From contig NZ_CACSLH010000009.1 in assembly GCF_902706605.1 (NCBI RefSeq), forward strand, positions 39,310-103,309: DNA of 64,000 bases, in the 5' to 3' direction. Numbering within the stretch: position 1 is the first letter of the stretch; each line of letters opens with the position of its first letter. The position numbers and the translations under genes are program-made. Source of the stretch: Enterococcus sp. CSURQ0835 (GTDB lineage Bacteria; Bacillota; Bacilli; Lactobacillales; Enterococcaceae). Below, in pieces: positions 27,247 to 35,854 of this stretch. Below the pieces are notes generated by a model. It saw only the letters and a list, made by a program, of their open reading frames with translations, did not search any database and was not told the DNA's origin.

Positions 27247-27754
27247 ATTGATATAAAATATGGTGTTTTGATAATGCAGCTTTGATCTTTGCTAAATCTT
27301 CCGGGGTCTCATAGGCGATCGTGTGTAAGTGAATCCCGTTGGTCAATTCCGATAGCAGACTCGTCTGTGCCTTTTGATAGTCTTTCATGAAACGCGCAAC
27401 ATCGGATTTCGTTTTAAGGTGTAATCCGCCAACTAATTCCCCATACAAAGGATGTTCCACGACGACATCGATCACTTCACCACCGTTTTCCACGACCAAC
27501 AAAAGTTCTTCTTCTGTTTGTGCTTTATTGTGTTGCACGGCGATCTTACTGATCATTTTATCAGCGGGTTGTTCTAACAAATAACCTCGTGCCGTTGCAA
27601 TGATCGCTTCGCCACTTGCGCGCAACAACGCGACATCTCCCACAATGATCTGCCGGCTGACACCCAATTCTTTAGCGAAACGGCTGGCGCTGATTGGTTT
27701 TTCCGTATTGGCCAAGGCACTTAAGATCGCCGTTCTGCGTTTTGTTCCTTCCAT
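27245..27754 (-). CDS. niaR: NiaR-type transcription repressor (HTH + 3H domain)
   Basis: A 169-residue regulator. The N-terminal winged helix (residues about 5-60, SASRFAKELGVSRQIIVGDVALLR) is followed by a 3H domain with the name-giving histidines in VEHPLYG, GGLHLKT and GIHLHTI. NiaR (YrxA) represses niacin uptake and NAD synthesis genes when niacin is plentiful. It starts MEGTKRRTAIL. It sits three bases downstream of the fusion gene at 27758 and is probably cotranscribed with it. No NAD pathway gene is adjacent in this window apart from the NAD-dependent SIR2 gene. Confidence 0.88.
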   Translation of the reverse strand: MEGTKRRTAILSALANTEKPISASRFAKELGVSRQIIVGDVALLRASGEAIIATARGYLLEQPADKMISKIAVQHNKAQTEEELLLVVENGGEVIDVVVEHPLYGELVGGLHLKTKSDVARFMKDYQKAQTSLLSELTNGIHLHTIAYETPEDLAKIKAALSKHHILYQ

Positions 27755-27757
27755 TGT

Positions 27758-28597
27758 TTATTCCTCACTTATTCGTTGTTTTTGGAATGCCCGCGACTGT
27801 TCCATGATCGCTTCAAACGTTGCTAAAATCGTCGCTTCATAAGCAGGATCTTTCACGGCTTGTGCGACACTAGCTAACACAGCTTGTTCCCGACTTTCAT
27901 CTAAGACAGCCGTTTTATTTAGTGCTTTGAAATCTGCCACTTCCGAAACAGCCTCCAAACGTTTTTCTAACAACGCGACCAATTCTTGATCTAGCTGATC
28001 GATTTTTTCGCGGGCAGCCGTTAAAGCGTCGGCTGGCTTTTGCGTTTCGATTTGTTTGATGACGCGAGCTGGATTTCCTCCCAGCACGACATTACTGCCA
28101 AATGATTTCGTCACGACTGCTCCAGCAGCTACCACGACATTGTCGCCTAATGTGACGCCTGGCGTGAGTACGACTGAGCCACCTAACCAGACATTGTTCC
28201 CGATTACGATCGGTTTTCCAAATTCTAATCCACTATTGCGTTTGACTGGCTCAAGGGGATGTGTCGCGGTATACAATTGGACATTTGGACCAAACATACA
28301 ATGATCACCGATCGTAATCGGACAAGTATCTAAAAATGTATTACCAAAGTTCGCGTAGAAATTTTCACCTACTGTCACATTGTAGCCGTAATCTGCGATA
28401 AACGTTGGTTCAACGTAAACTTGCTGGCCCGTCTGTCCTAAAAATTTTTTCACTAATTGCTCTCGCACTGCCGGTTCGTGCGCTTGGTTGATCTGTGCGA
28501 CAGCTTGCCGCGCGGCCAAACGATCCGCCACTAATTCTGGATCACGAGAAAAATATAATTCGCCGGCGATCATTTTTTCTTTTTCAGATTTTGCCAC
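27758..28597 (-). CDS. Maltose O-acetyltransferase-chorismate mutase fusion
   Basis: A 279-residue two-domain protein. Residues about 1-190 are a maltose/galactoside O-acetyltransferase: the Mac domain [18 protein letters not shown], then left-handed beta-helix hexapeptides with the catalytic-type [10 protein letters not shown] and a [19 protein letters not shown] stretch. Residues about 195-279 are a helical AroQ-type chorismate mutase domain: [25 protein letters not shown] and the R/E/Q positions DESREQAVL. The acetyltransferase is full length, so the extra domain is a true addition. The role of the pairing is unknown. It lies between niaR and the SIR2 gene with tight spacing. Confidence 0.85.
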   Translation of the reverse strand: MAKSEKEKMIAGELYFSRDPELVADRLAARQAVAQINQAHEPAVREQLVKKFLGQTGQQVYVEPTFIADYGYNVTVGENFYANFGNTFLDTCPITIGDHCMFGPNVQLYTATHPLEPVKRNSGLEFGKPIVIGNNVWLGGSVVLTPGVTLGDNVVVAAGAVVTKSFGSNVVLGGNPARVIKQIETQKPADALTAAREKIDQLDQELVALLEKRLEAVSEVADFKALNKTAVLDESREQAVLASVAQAVKDPAYEATILATFEAIMEQSRAFQKQRISEE

Positions 28598-28621
28598 GGC
28601 CCTTCCTCCTTTATTTCTTCA

Positions 28622-29323
28622 TTAAACTTGTTCAAAGACTTCCGTACCATTCGCTTGGACGAATTGATAAGGTCCTGGCACTGCGATCTCTGTTTGATTG
28701 ATAGCTAAAACTTCCGCATTTTTTTGCTTGTAATAGATCAAATCACAAAACGGATGAACTTGAAAACTGGTCCCGACGATGACGACCAGTTCGGCTTCCC
28801 CCATTGCACGTTGGGCTTGCAACAACACGTCATCGGCAAACCCTTCTTCGTACAAAACGATCCGCGGGCGAATTTGGCCCCCACAATTTTCGTGGCGATC
28901 ACTTTTCAAATAGTCATGCCAGTCCACATTTTTCCCGCATTTACGACAATAGCAATCATACAGCGAGCCATGAAAATTAACTAAATGCTGACTACCAGCT
29001 GCCTGATGCAGACCATCGATATTTTGCGAGACAACCCAAACCGTCTTTGTCTTTTCCAGCGCCGCCATTTTTTCATGAATGATATTCGGCTTAGCAGCTG
29101 GATGATAAATATGTTTGACAAAATTATAAAACTTTTCCGGCTCTTGCTCCATACACGTATGACTCAATAAATATTCCGGAGTTTCTAGTCCCTGATAAAT
29201 CCCATGAAGCGAACGATAATCTGGAACTCCTGACGGTGTGGAAACCCCCGCGCCCGTCAAAAAAGTGATACGTTTGGCTTGTTGGATCTTTGCAGCAGCT
29301 TTTTCGGCTGAAATTTTTTCCAT
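28622..29323 (-). CDS. NAD-dependent protein deacetylase, SIR2 family
   Basis: A 233-residue sirtuin. The NAD-binding motif TGAGVSTPSGVPDYRS is at about residues 23-38, QNIDGLHQAAGS at about 103, and the catalytic His lies in VNFHGSL. A zinc-binding Cys set follows (YDCYCRKC, ENC). Sirtuins remove acyl groups from lysines, consuming NAD. I chose the ATG of MEKISAEKAAAK behind ACGAGGTGATCAAA. A -10 box TATAAT lies about 20 bases before it (plus-strand 29342-29347). It heads the unit SIR2-fusion gene-niaR, a link between NAD use and NAD regulation. Confidence 0.92.
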   Translation of the reverse strand: MEKISAEKAAAKIQQAKRITFLTGAGVSTPSGVPDYRSLHGIYQGLETPEYLLSHTCMEQEPEKFYNFVKHIYHPAAKPNIIHEKMAALEKTKTVWVVSQNIDGLHQAAGSQHLVNFHGSLYDCYCRKCGKNVDWHDYLKSDRHENCGGQIRPRIVLYEEGFADDVLLQAQRAMGEAELVVIVGTSFQVHPFCDLIYYKQKNAEVLAINQTEIAVPGPYQFVQANGTEVFEQV

Positions 29324-29411
29324 TTTGATCACCTCGTTTCTATTATACTCAATTTGCATCAGAAAGAAAAAAAGAGTCCATGACTGAGCCTACACACTTC
29401 TAGCTTAATGC

Positions 29412-29451
29412 AAAAAAGAAGCAAGACTGAGGAACGTCTTACTTCTTTTTA
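29412..29451 (-). terminator. Terminator of the PTS-transketolase operon
   Basis: A stem AAAAAGAAG-C-AAGAC and its complement (one mismatch) with an 8-base loop is flanked by A and T runs, 45 bases past the transketolase stop. Confidence 0.85.
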
Positions 29452-29496
29452 CCAAATCGCCAGCTACACTTTATTTTTGATCCAACAACTTGCTAG

Positions 29497-30456
29497 CTAT
29501 TGATTGATGAACTGGTTGATTTGTTCCAACATTTTATCAGTCGTCAAACCAAATTCAGCTTGTAAAAATTCTGGTGTTCCGACCTGACCGAAACGTTCAT
29601 TGACTCCAATGCGTTTTAGTGGAACGGCTAGGCCATTGTCAGCTAACACTTCGGCCACTGCACTACCCAAGCCACCAGTGATGGAATGATTTTCGATCGT
29701 GATCACACCTTTTTTACCTGCCAAGCGCTCTAACAATAATTCTTTATCCAACGGTTTGATGGTGAACATATCGATCACGTCCGTCGTCACGCCATTTGCG
29801 GCTAGTTGATCAGCTAACTCAAGCGTTTCAGAAACTAACTGACCGGCTGCTACTAATAAATAATCTTCCCCAGTCTTCAATAAGTTTCCTTTGCCTAATT
29901 CAAAAGTTGAGCCTTTTTCATAAACATGTTTGACGCCTTTTCGATTTCCCCGGACATAATGTACCCCGGCTGACTTACTGAACTCTTTGATGATCCAATC
30001 CATCTGCACTTCATCGGCTGCATCACAGATCACGACATCAGGGATCGAACGCAACAAAGCGACATCTTCCCACGTCGTATGCGTCCCACCGTTGTGTCCA
30101 GCTGCAAAACCTGGATCAGAACCAAAAATATTGATCGTATTTTTAGCATAAGCGCCAGACAAATACACTTGATCTAACACTCGACGCGTCGCAAAAGGAC
30201 CAAATGTGTGGATGAACGGAGTGAAGCCAGTTAAACTCAAGCCGGCTGCAACGCCTACCATATTCGCTTCTGCGATCCCGACATTGATGAACCGATCAGG
30301 ATTGGTTTTGGCAATGTCTGTCCATTTACTAGCACCACCAAGGTCAGCATCTAAAGCGACAACTTTCGAATCCGTTTGCATCAGATCTTTCAGAGCATCG
30401 ACAACAACCGCTCTTAGTTCTTTACCGGTTTCGTGATTTTCAGTTAATGTGAACAT
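29497..30456 (-). CDS. Transketolase, C-terminal subunit
   Basis: A 319-residue protein corresponding to the pyrimidine-binding and C-terminal domains of transketolase. The VALDADLGGASKWT, VGIAEANMVGVAAGLSLTGF and SDPGFAAGHNGGTHTTWED segments are typical, including the catalytic-type Glu in IAEAN. The ATG is one base after the stop of the N-terminal subunit (TAATATG), implying coupled translation. Split transketolases work as a two-subunit thiamine-diphosphate enzyme. Here it is the last gene of an ascorbate-type PTS operon. Confidence 0.92.
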   Translation of the reverse strand: MFTLTENHETGKELRAVVVDALKDLMQTDSKVVALDADLGGASKWTDIAKTNPDRFINVGIAEANMVGVAAGLSLTGFTPFIHTFGPFATRRVLDQVYLSGAYAKNTINIFGSDPGFAAGHNGGTHTTWEDVALLRSIPDVVICDAADEVQMDWIIKEFSKSAGVHYVRGNRKGVKHVYEKGSTFELGKGNLLKTGEDYLLVAAGQLVSETLELADQLAANGVTTDVIDMFTIKPLDKELLLERLAGKKGVITIENHSITGGLGSAVAEVLADNGLAVPLKRIGVNERFGQVGTPEFLQAEFGLTTDKMLEQINQFINQ

Positions 30457-30457
30457 A

Positions 30458-31309
30458 TTAGCTCCGCTCCTCAATGATTTTTTTTAGATCGGCTAAGGCT
30501 TGATCAGTCGCTTGTTGCACTTCGTCGTTGTTGAACTTGACAGAGTGGTTCGCTTCCATTTCTTCAAAATATTTTACGCCTTGACCTTTGATCGTATCTA
30601 ATACGATGCAGACCGCTTCGTCTTTGACCGCTTTACACTCGTCAATGGCTTGATCGATTTTTGCTAAATCGTCCCCTTTGACTTTCCGTGTGTTGAATCC
30701 AAATGCTTTCATCTTTGCTTCAATATCAAATGGGTTCAAAATTTCTTCCGTCGTACCATCTAATTGTTTCTTGTTTTCATCGATGATCACGATGCAGTTG
30801 TTCAATTTAAAATGCGCGATGTATTGGAAGGCTTCCCAACATTGCCCTTCATTCAATTCACCGTCACCTACGATCAAATAGACCACATTGTCTTTTTGCT
30901 GCATTTTCAAACCAGTTGCGATCCCCGCTGCAACCGAAGTACCTTGACCTAATGAACCTGTAGTCGCATCGACACCTGGTGTTTTCGTTCGGTCAGGATG
31001 AGATGGTAATTTCGTGCCGCCTTCATTCAAAGTCCCCAGCATTTCACGATCAAAGAAACCAACATTTGCTAAAGCCGCATATAAGGCGGGGCCAGCATGA
31101 CCTTTTGATAAAACTAACCGATCCCGATCTTCCCATTGCGGATTTTTGGGATCGACTTTCATTTGTTTCCCATATAAAACAGCGAGCAGATCAGCAATCG
31201 AAAGGGAACCGCCGATATGACCGGAACCAACTTTCCGAATCGCCTCGATACTGTCTAAGCGGATCTCAGCAGCTAATTTTTCAAGCGATGCGAGCAATTC
31301 TTTCTCCAT
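30458..31309 (-). CDS. Transketolase, N-terminal subunit
   Basis: A 283-residue thiamine-diphosphate-binding subunit. The ThDP motif GDGELNEGQCWEAFQYIAHF with NN near its end is at about residue 147. SIEAIRKVGSGHIGGSLSIADLLAVLYG and LSKGHAGPALYAAL carry the usual histidines. It is paired with the C-terminal subunit directly downstream. Placement in a sugar-acid PTS operon suggests that it feeds a pentulose phosphate from the imported sugar into the pentose pathway; this is inferred. Confidence 0.92.
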   Translation of the reverse strand: MEKELLASLEKLAAEIRLDSIEAIRKVGSGHIGGSLSIADLLAVLYGKQMKVDPKNPQWEDRDRLVLSKGHAGPALYAALANVGFFDREMLGTLNEGGTKLPSHPDRTKTPGVDATTGSLGQGTSVAAGIATGLKMQQKDNVVYLIVGDGELNEGQCWEAFQYIAHFKLNNCIVIIDENKKQLDGTTEEILNPFDIEAKMKAFGFNTRKVKGDDLAKIDQAIDECKAVKDEAVCIVLDTIKGQGVKYFEEMEANHSVKFNNDEVQQATDQALADLKKIIEERS

Positions 31310-31333
31310 GTTAACTCTCCTTCTAAAATAAAT

Positions 31334-31365
31334 TTCATCCCGCTAGCAACTCACTGCGGGATGAA
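31334..31365 (-). other. Intercistronic hairpin between IIC and transketolase
   Basis: A perfect 10-bp inverted repeat (TTCATCCCGC / GCGGGATGAA) with a 12-base loop occurs between the PTS IIC and transketolase genes. No T-run follows on the minus strand. It may stabilise the upstream mRNA or cause partial termination. Confidence 0.5.
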
Positions 31366-31376
31366 TGATGATTCAA

Positions 31377-32738
31377 TTATTCAGCAGCTGGTTTGTTTTT
31401 GTTTTTGCCTAAAACTGTTAGTAAGATCAAAACAGCTAGTACGGCTAAAATACAAATGATGACAGCTAATTGACCGCCGACTTTGGCCATGTTCCCCATC
31501 AAGATCCCCACAACACCGTAATCGGTATCTGAGAAAGTTGAACCTTGGAAACCTAAGTTACCTAACACCGGCATCAAGAAGATCGGCATGAAACTGATCA
31601 AGATCCCTTGCAAGAACGAACCGATCACTGCACCGCGGAAACCACCGGTCGCATTCCCATAAACACCGGCTGTTGCACCACAGAAGAAATGCGGCACTAC
31701 ACCAGGGATGATGATGACTGAACCGGTTGCAGCCATGATGAACAAGCTGACGATCCCGCCAACAAAACTTGAGAAGAAGCCGATCAAAACAGCATTTGGT
31801 GCATAAGGGAAAACGATTGGACAATCCAAAGCTGGTTTTGCATTTGGTACCAATTTTTCTGAGATTCCTTTAAAGGCTGGGATGATCTCAGCTAAGATCA
31901 ACCGAACACCGGCTAAGATGATGAACACACCAGCGGCAAATGCACCGGCTTGTTGCAGCGCAAAGATGATGTGGTTTGTGCCGTTACTTAATTTAGAAGT
32001 CACATACTCGCCACCGGCAAAGATCGCTACGATGATATAAACGATCGTCATCGTGATGGTGATACTGACTGTTGAGTCCCGTAAGAAAGATAAACCTTTC
32101 GGGAAGTTGATATCTTCAGTTGATTTTTCTTTATTGCCGACATATTTTCCGATCAACGCACTGAACGCATACCCAAAGTTTCCGGTATGACCGAGCGCAA
32201 CCGTATCATTTTTCGTGACTTGCGTCGTAAACGGCTGCAAGATCGCTGGGAAGATCGTATTTGACAAGCCTAATGCGATCCCACCAAACAAGACCATCAT
32301 CGGCGTACTCATTTTAGTCGTCGTCAAGATTACAGAGATCAAACACGCCATGTAAAGCATTGCATGACCCGTCAAATAAATATATTTAAACTTCGTGATC
32401 CGAGCAAAGACGATATTGAATGCCATCCCCGCTAACATAATCAAAGCCGTGGCTGTCCCGAATTGTTTTAACGCAATCGCAACGATCGCTTCATTGTTGG
32501 GCACCACACCAGATACGTGAAACGCGTGCTTGAACATTTCTCCAAACGGTGCTAGAGAGTCACTGACAACTCCAGCTCCTGAAGTTAAGACGATAAAACC
32601 GACAAACGTTTTGATCCCGCCGCGAACGATATCTCCAACATTTTTCTTTTGTAGCAATAAACCTAAGATCGCAATAAGGGCAACTAAAATCGCGGGCGTA
32701 CTCGCTATGTCGATGATTACCTTTAACGCACCATTCAT
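31377..32738 (-). CDS. ulaA: PTS ascorbate-type transporter, IIC component
   Basis: A 453-residue polytopic membrane protein of the UlaA/SgaT family, with about ten or more hydrophobic segments. Characteristic parts are GAGVVSDSLAPFGEMFKHAF, GHTGNFGYAF and CGATAGVYGNATGGFRGAV. UlaA imports L-ascorbate or a similar sugar acid with phosphorylation by the matching IIB. The start MNGALKVIIDIAST follows TAGGAGG. The operon lacks the UlaD/E/F enzymes of ascorbate breakdown, so the true substrate may differ. Confidence 0.9.
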   Translation of the reverse strand: MNGALKVIIDIASTPAILVALIAILGLLLQKKNVGDIVRGGIKTFVGFIVLTSGAGVVSDSLAPFGEMFKHAFHVSGVVPNNEAIVAIALKQFGTATALIMLAGMAFNIVFARITKFKYIYLTGHAMLYMACLISVILTTTKMSTPMMVLFGGIALGLSNTIFPAILQPFTTQVTKNDTVALGHTGNFGYAFSALIGKYVGNKEKSTEDINFPKGLSFLRDSTVSITITMTIVYIIVAIFAGGEYVTSKLSNGTNHIIFALQQAGAFAAGVFIILAGVRLILAEIIPAFKGISEKLVPNAKPALDCPIVFPYAPNAVLIGFFSSFVGGIVSLFIMAATGSVIIIPGVVPHFFCGATAGVYGNATGGFRGAVIGSFLQGILISFMPIFLMPVLGNLGFQGSTFSDTDYGVVGILMGNMAKVGGQLAVIICILAVLAVLILLTVLGKNKNKPAAE

Positions 32739-32786
32739 GATAGAACCTCCTAATAATTTAGTTTTTTATTTATAAATAAGGGCAAA

Positions 32787-32805
32787 GTGAATGACTGCCA
32801 TTCAC
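32787..32805 (-). other. Intercistronic hairpin between IIB and IIC
   Basis: A perfect 7-bp stem (GTGAATG / CATTCAC) with a 5-base loop lies in the 97-base gap, without a terminator T-run. It is similar in position to the hairpin before the transketolase genes. Confidence 0.45.
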
Positions 32806-32835
32806 ACTATAAAAAACGTGGAGAAAAGGGCCCGA

Positions 32836-33117
32836 TTATTTCAGGCCTTTTTCTTCAACGACTTTTTCAACCTTTTGTTCTAATTCATCCATGTCGATGA
32901 TACTATCTAAAACGACCACATTACCTAAGTGTTCGGCGCTATCCGCTAAATCACTTGCGACAAAGAAAACATCGGCGCTATCTGGTGTGGCACTCCCCAT
33001 ATCAAAGTGAGTGACTTCAACGCCATCGACACCTAATTTTTTCAAAATACTTTTGATATTCATTTCCACCATAAAACTTGAACCTAGGCCTGAGCCACAT
33101 ACTGCTGCGAATTTCAT
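32836..33117 (-). CDS. ulaB: PTS ascorbate-type transporter, IIB component
   Basis: A 93-residue IIB protein with the phosphocysteine loop AVCGSGLGSSF at residues 4-14. It takes the phosphoryl group from an EIIA domain and passes it to the sugar bound by IIC. The start codon overlaps the stop of the upstream regulator (ATGA). No separate EIIA gene is present. The EIIA domain at the end of that regulator could be the donor. Confidence 0.92.
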   Translation of the reverse strand: MKFAAVCGSGLGSSFMVEMNIKSILKKLGVDGVEVTHFDMGSATPDSADVFFVASDLADSAEHLGNVVVLDSIIDMDELEQKVEKVVEEKGLK

Positions 33118-35150
33118 TCTTCATTCTCTCCTTCAGTTAAAATAGTTAGGATCTCTTCTTTTGTTTCCGCGTTTAACAGTTGATCTAATTTTTGACTATT
33201 TGACAATACTCGCGTCAAGCTAGCCAACGCTCGTAAATGCGCTTCATTATCGACAGCGGCTAAACAAACAAAGATTTGGATCGGATGTTTTTCATCATCC
33301 ATCAATAAAACTGGTTCTTTGACTTTTAATAGCGACATGCCAATCTGATTGACCCCATCTTCTGGTCGAGCATGAGGCAAGGCGATCCCTTTTCCAATAT
33401 GGATGAACGGACCAAACTGTTTGACTTTGTCGATCATCGCTTCCGCGTAACGAGGCTCGATGATTTTTTTATCCAGCATCGGTTTAGCGGCAAAACGGAT
33501 CGCGTCTTCCCAGTTCATTTTTTCATCCGTCAATTGGATCATATCGGGCGTAAGTAATTCCGTAAGCATCGGTCGATTGTCCTCCTTTCTTTCAATAGAA
33601 CGATTCATTTTTTTGTTGAGCACTTTGTAAAGCTTCTCTTGCGTAACACCTTCTTTCAATTGAACATAAGGCAAGAGTGCATCCACGATCTCATTTGCAC
33701 TTGGCAACGAAAAACCGGGAATCAATAATTCTTCTTGCACTCGATTGATCAGCCGATTTTTTTCTAATGGACTCATCAAAGGTTTCACGACGTACAAGGG
33801 CTTTTTGCTTTCTAATCCAACCGTTGAAAAGATCACATCATAACTGTCTTCGGAGATACTTTGGATCTGGTCGACTGAGTTTGCTTCATTAAATGTGATC
33901 GTCGGAAACATTTTTTTCAATTCTGACTGTAAGATTAACGATGAACTGATCCCGTTTGGACAGACGATCAAGGCTTTGACTTCGGCAGTTCTTTGAGCCA
34001 TTTTTTGACTGGAGATCTCACCGCCAAATAAAATCGTGAAAAAGCCGATCTCTTCTTCTGGCAATTTACGCTGTACCAGTTTTTCTAACGGTAACAACGC
34101 TTCTTTCGTAAACTCAAAGATCTCACGGTACTCAGAGCGAATACTGTCGATCAAAACATTGGGCAAATAAAAACCATTACTGATCCGAAAATACGCTGGC
34201 ACGAGATGATAAAACAAATTCATCAAAAGCTCTTTGAAATTCGTGAACTGGATCGCAGCTAAGTTTTCCATGCGATGAATGACCTCACTCGAACAACTCA
34301 ACAGAAAATCCAATTTGATATCTTGAATCTCCCCTTGATAGACTGTCATCAAGACCGAAGTCCAATAAGCTTTTTCAGCTGCATTCAATGCTTGAGAAAA
34401 TAAAGTTTTCGCCAAACGTTGCGTGACTTCATACGCCGTCAACGACTCCAGCAAGGCTTGTTGAGGATTTTTTGTGACTGGATGCGTCGTTACGCGTAAA
34501 TATGCAAAGCCTAAAAAGAACGTAATCTCATCGATCCGACTCGGAACGATCACTAAGTTACTTGCTTTGGTTGCCGCTACGATCGCGTCCCGCACTTGGG
34601 CGTAAAAAGTCAACTCTTGCTGATCCAACCAATTGAAAAGTCCGATCTTGCCGTTGGTCGTTTGCAACAAGCGAGCGGCAAAATTTTGAGCTTCTCGTCG
34701 AATCACTTCTTCTGGCCCTGCGATCACAAAACCGGTCTTGCGTGAATAGTCAAAGCGCAGATCACAACGACTTAACTGTTGCCGCAATTTTTTGATGTCG
34801 GCTAAAATCGTACCTTTTGAGACAGCCAAAAAATCTTGAAAGTGAAAAACGGATAACTCTTCAAACTCGGAAAAACTCAATAAATAAATTAACGCTCGGC
34901 GCTCGTCTTCGGTATAGTTGGGTGCGGCTAACTTATTGCCAACACTCAAATAGGCCCACGTATCAGCAGAAACTTTCGGGATGAACCAGCGCCCCGCTTT
35001 TTTCTTTGGTGTAACTGCCAATAATTCAGTTAATTTGTTCAGCTGCTTTTCTGTCTCTGCTAAAGACAAACCGGTTATTTCCGCAGCTTGGGAAATCGTT
35101 ACGTAACGATCGGAATAGTTGGACAGAAGATAACTGAGCTTGTAATGCAT
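33114..35150 (-). CDS. PRD-containing regulator with EIIB- and EIIA-like domains
   Basis: A 678-residue BglG/MtlR-type regulator. N-terminal helix-turn-helix regions lie at residues 1-60 and 75-160 (FQDFLAVSKGTILADIKKL). Two PRDs follow at about 190-285 and 295-380. A GatB-like EIIB domain (VKALIVCPNGISSSL, Cys at about 393) comes next. A C-terminal EIIA domain at about 530-670 carries the active-site GKGIALPHARPEDG. Such proteins are DNA-binding activators whose activity is set by phosphorylation. It is the first gene of the operon with ulaB, ulaA and split transketolase, and its EIIA domain may also phosphorylate UlaB. Confidence 0.88.
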   Translation of the reverse strand: MHYKLSYLLSNYSDRYVTISQAAEITGLSLAETEKQLNKLTELLAVTPKKKAGRWFIPKVSADTWAYLSVGNKLAAPNYTEDERRALIYLLSFSEFEELSVFHFQDFLAVSKGTILADIKKLRQQLSRCDLRFDYSRKTGFVIAGPEEVIRREAQNFAARLLQTTNGKIGLFNWLDQQELTFYAQVRDAIVAATKASNLVIVPSRIDEITFFLGFAYLRVTTHPVTKNPQQALLESLTAYEVTQRLAKTLFSQALNAAEKAYWTSVLMTVYQGEIQDIKLDFLLSCSSEVIHRMENLAAIQFTNFKELLMNLFYHLVPAYFRISNGFYLPNVLIDSIRSEYREIFEFTKEALLPLEKLVQRKLPEEEIGFFTILFGGEISSQKMAQRTAEVKALIVCPNGISSSLILQSELKKMFPTITFNEANSVDQIQSISEDSYDVIFSTVGLESKKPLYVVKPLMSPLEKNRLINRVQEELLIPGFSLPSANEIVDALLPYVQLKEGVTQEKLYKVLNKKMNRSIERKEDNRPMLTELLTPDMIQLTDEKMNWEDAIRFAAKPMLDKKIIEPRYAEAMIDKVKQFGPFIHIGKGIALPHARPEDGVNQIGMSLLKVKEPVLLMDDEKHPIQIFVCLAAVDNEAHLRALASLTRVLSNSQKLDQLLNAETKEEILTILTEGENEE

Positions 35151-35172
35151 CTTCTTTCCACCTCCTAATTCT

Positions 35173-35200
35173 ATTATAAGTTGTAAGCGGTTGTTTCTAA
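35173..35200 (-). promoter_or_regulatory. Operon promoter with a cre-like site
   Basis: Minus-strand TTAGAA, a 16-base spacer and TATAAT lie just before the regulator. The plus-strand text TTGTAAGCGGTTGTT at 35181-35195 differs from the catabolite-responsive consensus (WTGNAANCGNWNNCW) at one position and lies between the boxes, so CcpA repression is plausible. The DNA from about 35230 to 35500 is AT-rich with no feature I can support. Confidence 0.5.
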
Positions 35201-35508
35201 TCTACTTTTAGGTACAATTTGGCGGAGAAAAACTTTTTAGATTGTACCGAATTTGTTAAAAATATCGAATAAAGTTTTTTTATTCCATGAGACAGTCGGA
35301 TAATTTATTCGGCTTTCAATCATTCGTTCTCAGCATTTTTTAATGTCTGTTCTCAAAAATAAAATTTCTTCCCTACACGTTTTTTAGCTGCGCGTTCTTA
35401 CTTTGTCATTCCAGCTAAAAAGATTAGCAATCCCTCACAGCTACTCTTATTTTCTTACATTCGACCCACCTTTGAAAAGAAAAATTTATTCTTTTTCTGT
35501 TTTTTTAT

Positions 35509-35537
35509 TTGACATTTTCAAAAGCAGCCCGTAAACT
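35509..35537 (+). promoter_or_regulatory. Promoter of the lysine riboswitch/ABC operon
   Basis: A perfect TTGACA and TAAACT are spaced by 17 bases, directly upstream of the riboswitch. Confidence 0.75.
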
Positions 35538-35545
35538 GAACGCAT

Positions 35546-35745
35546 AATAACTGAATACGAGATGCCTCATCAATGAGGTAGAGGTCGCGGGACTTATTAA
35601 CCCTGGGAAGTGAAGAGACACGATGAACCAGGACTAGGAAGCCTCGCCGAAATGTTCGAAAGTTCTCTTACTTTCGGATGTTGGGACGCAAGCCAATAAC
35701 TTGCGGACTGTCTTAGCAGTGATGCTAAGTTGCGCTATGTTTTTG
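35546..35745 (+). ncRNA. Lysine riboswitch (L-box)
   Basis: The leader contains the L-box elements AGAGGTCGCGG near the 5' side, the arm CCTGGGAAGTGAAGAG…CCAGG, and GAAGCCTCGCCGAAA followed by a hairpin with arms TTTCG-type. It closes with GGACTGTC and a stem TTAGCAGTGATGCTAA. The order and spacing match known lysine aptamers of about 180-200 nt. Lysine binding normally promotes termination and shuts off lysine synthesis or uptake genes. It is identified by eye from conserved blocks, not by a covariance model. Confidence 0.85.
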
Positions 35746-35770
35746 TGAGGGGTTGTCTTCTTATACTTAC

Positions 35771-35812
35771 AAGCGGCTAGAGTTTATCAGCGGCTTTTTT
35801 ATTTACTTCCCA
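35771..35812 (+). terminator. Expression-platform terminator of the lysine riboswitch
   Basis: AAGCGGCT and AGCGGCTT can pair with one central G-G mismatch and are followed by TTTTTTATTT, 50 bases before the ABC gene. An alternative 5' partner is AAGTTGC at the end of the aptamer. It is the likely OFF structure. Confidence 0.55.
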
Positions 35813-35854
35813 CTACATACATCTGCCCAATCTCGTAAAAGAAAGGGAGAAATC

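Noticed and set aside
35753..35854. An extended N-terminus of the ABC binding protein-permease.
   Set aside because: It would be translated from the riboswitch terminator; the real signal peptide begins at MNRRNFSV behind a good ribosome binding site.
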